Shown here piece by piece: positions 1 to 5,496 of a stretch of DNA of 5,742 bases. The number at the start of each line of letters is the position of its first letter. The first letter of the stretch is position 1. The position numbers were made by a program, and so were the translations under genes. The stretch comes from Woeseiaceae bacterium (GTDB lineage Bacteria; Pseudomonadota; Gammaproteobacteria; Steroidobacterales; Woeseiaceae). The stretch covers positions 1-5,742 of the forward strand of contig JALHUQ010000092.1 in the NCBI GenBank assembly GCA_022866645.1. The letters are read 5' to 3'. Under the pieces are notes generated by a model. It was not told where the DNA came from. It saw nothing but the letters and a program-made list of their open reading frames with translations, and searched no databases.

Positions 1-137
1 CGTTGGACGCAAATCAACGTGAGGTTTTGCACTCCAACGGCAGAGTTGTGCATGCGGCGATCAACACTATCGAAGATTCAGCCGGCGGAAGCGTTCGCTG
101 CATGCTCGCGGAGATCCATCTTCCAATCTTGCGCTAG
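1..137 (+). CDS. ctlX: CtlX-type citrulline hydrolase, C-terminal fragment (5' end outside window)
   Basis: Only the last 44 codons are present (first complete codon at 3, TAG at 135-137). The translation contains VVHAAINTIEDSAGGSVRCM and then LAEIHLP. The GG-S-x-R-C-M-x-A-E block is the C-terminal signature of the amidinotransferase (guanidino-group-modifying) superfamily, and this version resembles CtlX, the citrulline ureidase. The catalytic nucleophile would be the Cys encoded at 99-101. Known for the family: CtlX hydrolyses citrulline to ornithine, CO2 and ammonia in the cytoplasm, and its Cys works with a His and acidic residues that lie upstream of this window. The reading frame ends naturally just after the motif, so the 3' end looks intact. 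It lies upstream of a second enzyme of the same superfamily, with a gene remnant between them. A different arginine/citrulline-modifying hydrolase cannot be excluded from so short a piece. Confidence 0.72.
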   Translation, partial: LDANQREVLHSNGRVVHAAINTIEDSAGGSVRCMLAEIHLPILR

Positions 138-365
138 GGCGCGTCGCAGATAAGAATTCTGGCGGACGCGCAAGCCTGTGAAATTGCGCAAATCAATAAT
201 GCGACGGCCCGGAATCCAGCGTATATTCAATTGCATTCACTCGAGGCCTTGAAATCAATCTCCAGGGATCCGGCGAGAAAAATATACTTTCTGGATGGTT
301 CGAGTCCGAGCCCGTTGCCAGCTCCCGGTTTGCTATTCTGGACTTTTGACAAAGAAGACCAATAA
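138..365 (+). pseudogene. 3' remnant of an SPFH/prohibitin-like (Band 7) gene
   Basis: This stretch is open for 75 codons, in the same frame as the preceding ctlX fragment, and closes with TAA at 363-365. It has no ATG or GTG, and the only TTG codons are late (231, 249, 315, 330). The translation begins with an Ala/Gln-rich helical part (ASQIRILADAQACEIAQINN), followed by NPAYIQLHSLEALKSI and KIYFLDGSSPSPLP. From memory of the family, this matches the C-terminal end of SPFH-domain proteins: the coiled-coil tail, an NPAYIQLxALEAL block, then a K-hydrophobic-FL-x-GSSPxPLP ending. The membrane anchor, the Band 7 domain and most of the coiled coil are absent, replaced upstream by the end of ctlX. 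Residues after PLP (PGLLFWTFDKEDQ) do not look like the usual ending and may be decayed. The TAA lies 2 nt before the next gene's ATG, as in an operon junction. I infer a truncated relic; a functional short ORF with a non-ATG start is less likely. Confidence 0.6.
351..357 (+). promoter_or_regulatory. Weak ribosome binding site for the ArgZ-like gene
   Basis: The purine run AAAGAAG ends 10 nt before the ATG at 368. It is a poor Shine-Dalgarno match, but it is the only purine-rich stretch nearby. It supports the ATG at 368 together with an in-frame TGA at 347-349, which rules out a longer protein. Confidence 0.35.
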
Positions 366-367
366 CA

Positions 368-1189
368 ATGAGTAACGACAAAATCCTCATGTGTCCGCCG
401 GATTACTTCTCGGTAGAGTATGTGATCAATCCCTGGATGGCTGGGCACGGAAATGACCTGAGCCTCGAGGTGGCGCGTCGGCAATGGGATGCGCTGCGGA
501 ATAAGCTCAGTGAATTCGCAGACATCGTGACGATGAAACCGCAGCCTGACTTACCAGACATGGTCTTCACTGCAAATGCCGGCGTCGTTTACGGTAACAA
601 AGCGATAGCCAGCCATTTCATGCCACATGAAAGACGTCCCGAGGAACAACACTTCAAGAAGTGGTTTGGCGAAAACGGATTTGAGTTGCTGGACCTGGAC
701 GAAAAGATCGGATTTGAAGGGGCCGGTGATTGCCTTTTCGATCGCCGTGGTCCGTGGTTATGGACCGGATACGGATTCAGGACCGAAATTGAAGCACATG
801 CGGAAATCAGCCGATTCTTCGACACAGATGTCGTATCGATACGCCTGACCGATGAACGGTTCTATCATATTGATACCTGTTTTTGTCCGCTGACAGACGG
901 TTTCCTGATGTATCACCCGCCCGCATTTGACTTCGATTCGCGGATCGCGATTGAAAGTCGTGTTCCTCCACACAAACGGATAATTGTGGATACGGCGGAC
1001 GCGGGGAACTTCTCTTGTAACGCCGTGAACATAGGTGATCAGGTGATATTGAATAGAGCGTCGGATCCGCTGAAAGCGTCCCTCAAACTCGCGGGTTTCG
1101 ACGTTCACGAGGTCGAGCTGTCCGAATTTCTCAAGGCGGGCGGGTCTGCAAAATGTCTGACATTGAAACTCACTGAACCAGTACCTTAA
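368..1189 (+). CDS. Amidinotransferase-fold hydrolase, probable ArgZ-like arginine dihydrolase (stand-alone domain)
   Basis: The 273-aa soluble protein belongs to the guanidino-group-modifying superfamily (DDAH, arginine deiminase, ArgZ/AgrE). Visible active-site blocks are NPWM at 21-24, PDMVFTANAG at 63-72 (N70), FEGAGD at 116-121 (E117, D121), HIDTCFCPL at 167-175 (H167, D169) and GGSAKCLTL at 258-266 (nucleophile C263). From memory, the arginine dihydrolase domain of cyanobacterial ArgZ/AgrE uses an Asn near 71, a His near 168 and a Cys near 264, so the layout here is offset by one residue. That enzyme converts arginine to ornithine, CO2 and two ammonia, and the Asn favours the second hydrolysis step. 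The ornithine cyclodeaminase domain of ArgZ/AgrE is absent, and the protein ends just after the Cys motif. It sits close downstream of ctlX and 7 nt before the peptidase gene. Superfamily membership is secure; the arginine dihydrolase substrate is inferred. Alternatives are dimethylarginine dimethylaminohydrolase or arginine deiminase. Confidence 0.85.
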   Translation: MSNDKILMCPPDYFSVEYVINPWMAGHGNDLSLEVARRQWDALRNKLSEFADIVTMKPQPDLPDMVFTANAGVVYGNKAIASHFMPHERRPEEQHFKKWFGENGFELLDLDEKIGFEGAGDCLFDRRGPWLWTGYGFRTEIEAHAEISRFFDTDVVSIRLTDERFYHIDTCFCPLTDGFLMYHPPAFDFDSRIAIESRVPPHKRIIVDTADAGNFSCNAVNIGDQVILNRASDPLKASLKLAGFDVHEVELSEFLKAGGSAKCLTLKLTEPVP

Positions 1190-1196
1190 TCGCACC

Positions 1197-3008
1197 ATGA
1201 GCAATGCGCATCATTACAGCATTCGGCCACTCGATCCCGCAGCGCACCTTTTCGAGGTACGGCTGACGGTCGCTAAACCCGACGAAACCGGGCAGGTATT
1301 CGCGATGCCCGCGTGGATTCCGGGCAGCTACATGATTCGAGATTACGCGCGGCACGTCGTGGCTATCCGCGCGGAGGCCGATGGCGTCGGTTGTGCAGTG
1401 ACCAAGCTCGACAAAAGCCGCTGGCAGACAGACCCCACTGATCGTGCGGTGACGCTGGTGCTGGAAATCTATGCCCACGACGAAAGCGTTCGCGGCGCAC
1501 ATCTCGACTATACGCACGCTTATTTCAACGGTCCTTGCGTTTTTCCCGCCGTTGTCGGGCAGGAAGATGTTGAGTGCCGGGTGGATATCGCCGCGACCGA
1601 CGCACCACAGGCCAGAAACTGGCGAGTGGCGACATCAATGAATCGGGCCGGTGCCGATCCTTACGGTTTTGGCGCTTACGTTGCCAGCGACTATGCCGAG
1701 CTCATCGATCACCCGGTGGAAATTGGGGATCTTTCAATCGGCGAATTTCTGGCGGGCGGTATACCTCACGTGATCGCCATACGCGGTAACACCAAAGCGG
1801 ATATGGCGCGATTGTGTCACGACCTGCAAACGCTGTGTTCGTCGCAAATGCAGATGCTAAGCGCTCCGCGCGACCTTGATCGTTACGTGTTCTTGTTACA
1901 CGCACCGGGTAGCGGGCAGGGTGGATTGGAGCATCGGTGGTCGTCAAGCCTCGTTTCGAGCCGCGACAACCTGCCGATTCGCGGCGATGAAGGCGTCTCT
2001 CCTGAATACCGTACTTTTCTCGGACTTGTCAGCCACGAATATTTCCATTTGTGGAACGTAAAGCGCATGAAGCCGGAAGTCTTCACGCCTTACGACTTGT
2101 CGCAGGAGACGCATACCGAACTCTTGTGGGTATTTGAGGGCATAACCTCGTACTACGATGACCTGATGTTGATTCGGTCGGGCCTGATTACTCAGTCGGA
2201 CTACCTCGAGTTACTGGGACAGACCATTACACGCGTGATTCGCGGACCGGGTCGGCGTCGGCAAAGTGTCGCCGACTCCAGTTTCGATGCGTGGACAAAA
2301 TTCTACAAGCAGGACGCGAATGCCGTGAACGCGATAGTCAGCTACTACGCGAAAGGCGCGTTGATCGCGCTTGCTCTGGACCTGAAACTCCGATCCGAGA
2401 CCGACGGGCACGTCACTCTCGACGACGTTATGCGAGCGTGCTGGGAGAAATGGGGCGAAACGGGACTGGGCATGCCGGAGCGTGGGCTGGAAGATGTGAG
2501 TTGCCAGATATCCGGTCTCGATCTAGGCGATTTTTTTGACGCGGCGGTTCGAGGAACAGGCGAGTTAGCGCTCGAGCAACTGCTGCATGATCATGGCGTC
2601 GATTACTGTTTGCGAAAATCGAAGGGCCGCAATGACAAGGGCGGCGATAATGTTGATCTCGGCAAGTTGCCTGCCGTATGGCTGGGCGCAAATCTCGAAG
2701 TCCGCGCCGGCAAGGCGGTCTTCGTCAGTCTCGCAAACGGAGGGCCCGCTGAATGTGCCGGTGTCTCCCCGAGCGATGAGCTTGTTGCGCTCGACGGTGT
2801 ACGCGTTGATGTATCCGGAAGCGATACTCGAATTCGTCGCTACAGGCCGGGGGACAAGTCAACACTAACGCTGTTTCGCGCCGATGAATTGCTGACCCTG
2901 AAGTTGACATGGGCGGAAGCTCCGGCCGATACCTGCTATCTGATAAACGATGTCGATGCGGTCGCTGTCGCGCTCGAACGCCGAGACAACTGGCTGAAAG
3001 CGCAATGA
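1197..3008 (+). CDS. M61 family aminopeptidase (glycyl aminopeptidase-like) with C-terminal PDZ domain
   Basis: The 603-aa protein has the three-part M61 architecture. The N-terminal beta domain spans about 5-165 and includes MPAWIPGSYMIRDYARH at 37-53. The catalytic domain covers about 166-460, and a PDZ domain about 495-575 (LANGGPAECAGVSPSDELVALDG at 512-534). The zinc site is HEYFH at 280-284 (H280, E281, H284), with the third ligand E314 in WVFEG. The family-typical GGLEH (242-246) and SYYAKG (382-387) are also present, so all key residues are intact and the length is normal. Known M61 members are zinc aminopeptidases that prefer N-terminal glycine or alanine. No signal peptide is visible, which suggests a cytoplasmic enzyme in peptide turnover, although some relatives are exported. 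It starts 7 nt after the ArgZ-like gene with no obvious ribosome binding site, and its stop overlaps the transporter start, so translational coupling is plausible. The PDZ domain may guide substrate binding; this is inference. Confidence 0.92.
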   Translation: MSNAHHYSIRPLDPAAHLFEVRLTVAKPDETGQVFAMPAWIPGSYMIRDYARHVVAIRAEADGVGCAVTKLDKSRWQTDPTDRAVTLVLEIYAHDESVRGAHLDYTHAYFNGPCVFPAVVGQEDVECRVDIAATDAPQARNWRVATSMNRAGADPYGFGAYVASDYAELIDHPVEIGDLSIGEFLAGGIPHVIAIRGNTKADMARLCHDLQTLCSSQMQMLSAPRDLDRYVFLLHAPGSGQGGLEHRWSSSLVSSRDNLPIRGDEGVSPEYRTFLGLVSHEYFHLWNVKRMKPEVFTPYDLSQETHTELLWVFEGITSYYDDLMLIRSGLITQSDYLELLGQTITRVIRGPGRRRQSVADSSFDAWTKFYKQDANAVNAIVSYYAKGALIALALDLKLRSETDGHVTLDDVMRACWEKWGETGLGMPERGLEDVSCQISGLDLGDFFDAAVRGTGELALEQLLHDHGVDYCLRKSKGRNDKGGDNVDLGKLPAVWLGANLEVRAGKAVFVSLANGGPAECAGVSPSDELVALDGVRVDVSGSDTRIRRYRPGDKSTLTLFRADELLTLKLTWAEAPADTCYLINDVDAVAVALERRDNWLKAQ

Positions 3009-3886
3009 AACTGCTGGCAAACCCGACGCTGCGATTGTTTATCGGCGCAGCGTTGATAAGCCTGTCGCCTGTTTGGGTTCGACTTGTCGATGTCGCGCCT
3101 TCTACCAGTGGTTTCTATCGCGTGTTGATAGGCGGCACGGCGCTGGTTATTTATCTGCTCGCGACGCGTCGGCGATTACACTTGTCGAAACGTGCCTGGT
3201 GGTTGCTGATCGTCGCGGCGGTTTTCCTGGCCCTTGATCTCTGGTTCTGGCATCGCAGCATCAATTACATTGGCCCCGGACTTTCGACGCTACTCGCAAA
3301 CTTCCAGGTTTTCTTCATGATGATTGCCGGTATCGTTTTGTTGCGGCAGACACCAAGACCCGCCCAAATAATCGCTGTGCCGCTCGCGCTGGTCGGTCTT
3401 GCACTAATCGTTGGCTTCGACTGGGCCACATTGCCGGAGAACTACAAACTCGGCGTCGTCCTGGGACTGCTGACCGCAATGGCGTACGCCGCTTATCTGC
3501 TGACATTGCGACTGATACGCGAGACCTCAACATTCCGCGTTCCTACACGCGAAATGGCGGTCGTCTCTATTATGTGCGCGGTGATATTGGCCGTATCGGT
3601 TGTAGCCGAAGGGGAATCACTGGCAATTCCGAGTTACGCAGACCTGGGGTGGCTAATCGCATACGGTGTACTGTCTCATTGCCTGGGTTGGTTATTTATT
3701 GCGAGCAGCTTGTCCGAAGTGTCCGCGGTCGAAACAGGAATCGCGTTGTTGCTGCAACCGACCCTGAGTTTCGTCTGGGATGTGCTGTTTTTCAGTCGAC
3801 CGATGACCGCGATCGAACTGGCGGGTGCCAGCATTGCACTGGTTGCGATCTATCTGGGCTCACGACCGTCCTCAAAGCAAGTCTAA
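3005..3886 (+). CDS. EamA/DMT-superfamily transporter (10 TM)
   Basis: A 293-aa inner-membrane protein. I see ten hydrophobic segments, at about 10-28, 37-54, 65-82, 91-113, 119-137, 148-170, 184-201, 212-232, 240-262 and 266-285, forming two EamA repeats. Family-typical features are the SPVWVRL stretch after helix 1, the INYIGPGLSTLLANFQVFFM block in the first repeat and the equivalent ETGIALLLQPTLSFVWDVLFF block in the second. The positively charged loop TRRRLHLSKR (54-63) fits a cytoplasmic face. The frame stays open upstream to an ATG at 2909 inside the peptidase gene, but that would add 32 hydrophilic residues. I chose the ATG at 3005 because it gives a standard start before helix 1 and forms an ATGA overlap with the peptidase stop. 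Family members export amino acids or other small metabolites; the substrate here cannot be read from sequence. The 3' end overlaps the convergent lipid kinase gene by 15 bp. Confidence 0.9.
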   Translation: MKLLANPTLRLFIGAALISLSPVWVRLVDVAPSTSGFYRVLIGGTALVIYLLATRRRLHLSKRAWWLLIVAAVFLALDLWFWHRSINYIGPGLSTLLANFQVFFMMIAGIVLLRQTPRPAQIIAVPLALVGLALIVGFDWATLPENYKLGVVLGLLTAMAYAAYLLTLRLIRETSTFRVPTREMAVVSIMCAVILAVSVVAEGESLAIPSYADLGWLIAYGVLSHCLGWLFIASSLSEVSAVETGIALLLQPTLSFVWDVLFFSRPMTAIELAGASIALVAIYLGSRPSSKQV

Positions 3887-4771
3887 TGCGCCAGGCAATA
3901 TGCTCAGTTCGAAATCCGTTTGCATCGGCTGAACCTCGCCGTCCAGGTGCGACGATATCGGTAGCTCCGCTCTTATCGTCAGATGCGTCACTGGTCGATG
4001 GACTATTTCCGCCTCGTGCATGTGTTCGCCGCTCATTAGCTTGGGCAGCAAGGTAAGTATCCGTCGGCGCGTCACCGGCTTGGCGATGAGCAGCTCCAGA
4101 ATATTGTCGGCGTTGTCGGCCGTCGGGGCGATGTGAAACATGCCACCGACCCAGGGTCCGTTGCTGATAGCCGCCAAAGTTAGCGGCCCGTCCCAAACGT
4201 AGTCGCCTGCGCTTATGCGTAATTGCGGGCTCGCGATTCCGTCGATCATCGTTCTGAGTATTGCGAGCAGGTAGACAAGATCGCCAATCGGTAATTGTAT
4301 TGATTGGGCAACTCGCGTGACTTTGGCATCGAAACCGATACCGGCACCGTTCGCAAAAAATCGATCATTGAATCGTCCGGCGTCGATCTTCCTAGGCGTT
4401 ACATTGGCCGCGATGCGATCCGCAAGCAGCCGGGTTGCATGCTCCCAATTCAGTGGAATATTGCAGGCTTTCGCGAAATCATTTCCGGTACCCGTCGGTA
4501 TTACGCCCAGCGCCGCCCGATTGTCCGATCGCAATATGCCGTTGATGGCTTCGTGGACACTACCATCGCCTCCGGCGACGATGACGCGTGTTGCGCCTTT
4601 ATCGACCAGCTTCAGCACCTGCGCCTCGAGATCGCCAGCCGATCGACTCGCGTGGTATTCGATGTCGAGTCCACTTTGGCCCATAAGCTCAACTATTCGT
4701 GGTTGACGCCGACCCGCCCGGCCGCGTCCTGCGGTCGGATTTAGAAACAGGTGTATCGTGTCTGCTGCCAT
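3872..4771 (-). CDS. YegS/DgkB-type diacylglycerol kinase family lipid kinase
   Basis: A 299-aa soluble or membrane-associated kinase of normal family length. Conserved blocks appear in order: NPTAGRGRA at 11-19 (nucleotide-binding loop), GGDGSVHE at 67-74, PTGTGNDFA at 92-100, IDAGRF at 129-134, NGAGIGFDA at 141-149, a long beta-domain block from SNGPWVGG (203-210) to ELLI (226-229), and HLDGE at 275-279. D277 matches the position of the conserved catalytic acid of DgkB-like kinases. These enzymes transfer phosphate from ATP to diacylglycerol or related lipids, salvaging phosphatidate; YegS itself acts on phosphatidylglycerol. The exact lipid cannot be told here. The ATG is fixed by an in-frame TAG four codons upstream (4781-4783 on this strand), and no good ribosome binding site precedes it. 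It is divergent from plsY across 53 bp, which fits a shared role in phospholipid metabolism. A sphingosine-kinase-like member is the main alternative. Confidence 0.92.
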   Translation of the reverse strand: MAADTIHLFLNPTAGRGRAGRRQPRIVELMGQSGLDIEYHASRSAGDLEAQVLKLVDKGATRVIVAGGDGSVHEAINGILRSDNRAALGVIPTGTGNDFAKACNIPLNWEHATRLLADRIAANVTPRKIDAGRFNDRFFANGAGIGFDAKVTRVAQSIQLPIGDLVYLLAILRTMIDGIASPQLRISAGDYVWDGPLTLAAISNGPWVGGMFHIAPTADNADNILELLIAKPVTRRRILTLLPKLMSGEHMHEAEIVHRPVTHLTIRAELPISSHLDGEVQPMQTDFELSILPGALDLL

Positions 4772-4777
4772 TTGCCG

Positions 4778-4807
4778 ATGCTACAATGCACACGACTGTT
4801 CTCGCAA
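4778..4807 (-). promoter_or_regulatory. Possible promoter for the lipid kinase gene
   Basis: On the minus strand, TTGCGA (4807-4802) and TAGCAT (4783-4778) are separated by 18 nt, each a 4/6 match to sigma-70 hexamers. A start point about 7 nt further would fall at or next to the ATG at 4771. If real, the transcript would be leaderless or nearly so, which agrees with the missing ribosome binding site. Matches this weak can arise by chance. Confidence 0.2.
4779..4787 (+). promoter_or_regulatory. Extended -10 promoter element for plsY
   Basis: TGCTACAAT combines a TGn extension with the hexamer TACAAT (5/6 match to TATAAT). No good -35 hexamer lies 16-18 nt upstream, as is usual for extended -10 promoters. 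Transcription would begin around 4793-4796, about 30 nt before the ATG at 4825. It overlaps the alternative plsY ATG at 4786, which argues against that start. Confidence 0.35.
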
Positions 4808-4824
4808 AACACGGATTAGCGGCA

Positions 4825-5496
4825 ATGTTGGAATTAGGCGTCAAATTCTTAATCAGCTACTTCATCGGCTCACTGATGGGCGCGATGATAATGGGCAAAT
4901 TACGAGGTGGTGTCGATATCCGGACGATGGGCAGTGGCAACGCCGGTGGCACAAATGCACTGCGAACTCAGGGCGTCTTTTTTGCACTCGGCGTTGTGAT
5001 TATCGACATCGGCAAAGGCGTTATCGGCGCTGGAATCGTGCCAGAACTCCATTTGCCGTTCATACCCGAAGATCCAATGCTCTCCAGAACCTGGCTCACG
5101 ATCTGTTGTTCGGCGGCAGCAGTGCTCGGTCATGTCTGGCCGATCTATCACGACTTCAAAGGCGGCAAGGGAGCCGGAACTTTTGTTGGCACTCTGGTAA
5201 TACTCGGTCCAAATCTGATTATTGGCGTTTTGCTGGTATGGGCGTGGGTGCTGGTTGTCTCTGGTTTCGTCGGGCTGGCAACGATGAGCGCCGCGACCGC
5301 GCTGCCGATATATCTTGGCGTCGCTGTCTTGCCTGACGCGCAGCCGATATTCATTTACACCACGGTCATGGCAATGCTCATCATCTTTTGGCACCGATCA
5401 AATATTCAACGCATGCGAGACGGCACCGAACATCGCAATACGGGCTTGATGATTTTTCGCCGCAAGGATCCGGGTAAGAGCGATGATCAGCCTTGA
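4825..5496 (+). CDS. plsY: Acyl-phosphate:glycerol-3-phosphate acyltransferase PlsY
   Basis: A 223-aa multi-spanning inner-membrane protein with the three PlsY motifs: DIR with SGNAGGTNALR at 31-47, GHVWPIYHDFKGGKG at 102-116, and HRSNIQRMRDGTE at 190-202. PlsY transfers an acyl group from acyl-phosphate (made by PlsX) to glycerol-3-phosphate, giving lysophosphatidate, the first committed intermediate of phospholipid synthesis. Hydrophobic segments lie near 5-25, 50-72, 88-108, 120-148, 150-170 and 174-189. The frame is open upstream to ATGs at 4699 and 4786. The first lies inside the kinase gene. The second overlaps a likely -10 element and would add a 13-residue non-family extension. The ATG at 4825 starts directly before helix 1 (MLELGVKFLISYFIGS) as in typical PlsY, with only a weak CGGA upstream. 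The stop overlaps the biotin ligase start by 14 nt, suggesting an operon. The length is slightly above the usual 200-215 because of a charged tail (FRRKDPGKSDDQP). Confidence 0.93.
   Translation: MLELGVKFLISYFIGSLMGAMIMGKLRGGVDIRTMGSGNAGGTNALRTQGVFFALGVVIIDIGKGVIGAGIVPELHLPFIPEDPMLSRTWLTICCSAAAVLGHVWPIYHDFKGGKGAGTFVGTLVILGPNLIIGVLLVWAWVLVVSGFVGLATMSAATALPIYLGVAVLPDAQPIFIYTTVMAMLIIFWHRSNIQRMRDGTEHRNTGLMIFRRKDPGKSDDQP
5473..5480 (+). promoter_or_regulatory. Ribosome binding site for the biotin ligase gene, inside plsY
   Basis: GGTAAGAG lies 2 nt before the ATG at 5483, within the last codons of plsY. Its purine-rich core is close to the start codon, so the match is imperfect. Translation may be coupled to termination of plsY at 5494-5496. 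Confidence 0.3.

Noticed and set aside
139..171. Inverted repeat GCGCGTC...GACGCGC just after the ctlX stop, a possible terminator
   Set aside because: The loop is 14-19 nt, no U-run follows, and the sequence lies within the open frame of the SPFH-like remnant, so a terminator call is not supported.
283..288. TATACT, a good -10 hexamer upstream of the ArgZ-like gene
   Set aside because: No -35-like hexamer lies 16-18 nt upstream (TTGAAA at 249-254 is 28 nt away), and the bases belong to the coding remnant.
297..320. A tRNA T-loop-like string (GGTTCGAGTCC) followed by GCCA, resembling a tRNA 3' end or attachment site
   Set aside because: Only two G-C pairs and one wobble form in the T stem, no matching 5' acceptor strand, D arm or anticodon arm lies upstream, and the bases are explained as codons of the SPFH-like remnant (GSSPSPLP).
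346..351. Perfect TTGACA hexamer before the ArgZ-like gene
   Set aside because: A -10 at the correct spacing would fall at 369-374 inside the gene (TGAGTA, poor match), so it cannot drive this start codon.
3..365. CtlX and the SPFH-like tail share one frame separated only by TAG, suggesting stop-codon readthrough to a fusion
   Set aside because: The frame match has a one-in-three chance, CtlX ends naturally at this point, and no readthrough signal is visible; a truncated relic is simpler.
2909..3004. Longer transporter start at 2909 adding 32 residues
   Set aside because: The added part is hydrophilic, overlaps the peptidase gene by 100 nt, and does not fit the EamA N-terminus, whereas the ATG at 3005 gives a standard 4-nt overlap.
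4304..4744. Two long plus-strand open frames (146 and 129 codons) opposite the lipid kinase
   Set aside because: They are antisense to a gene with complete kinase motifs, their products show no recognisable domain, and they reflect codon bias of the real gene.
4786..4824. plsY start at ATG 4786
   Set aside because: It overlaps the likely -10 element, adds 13 residues not typical of PlsY, and the ATG at 4825 sits directly before the first membrane helix.
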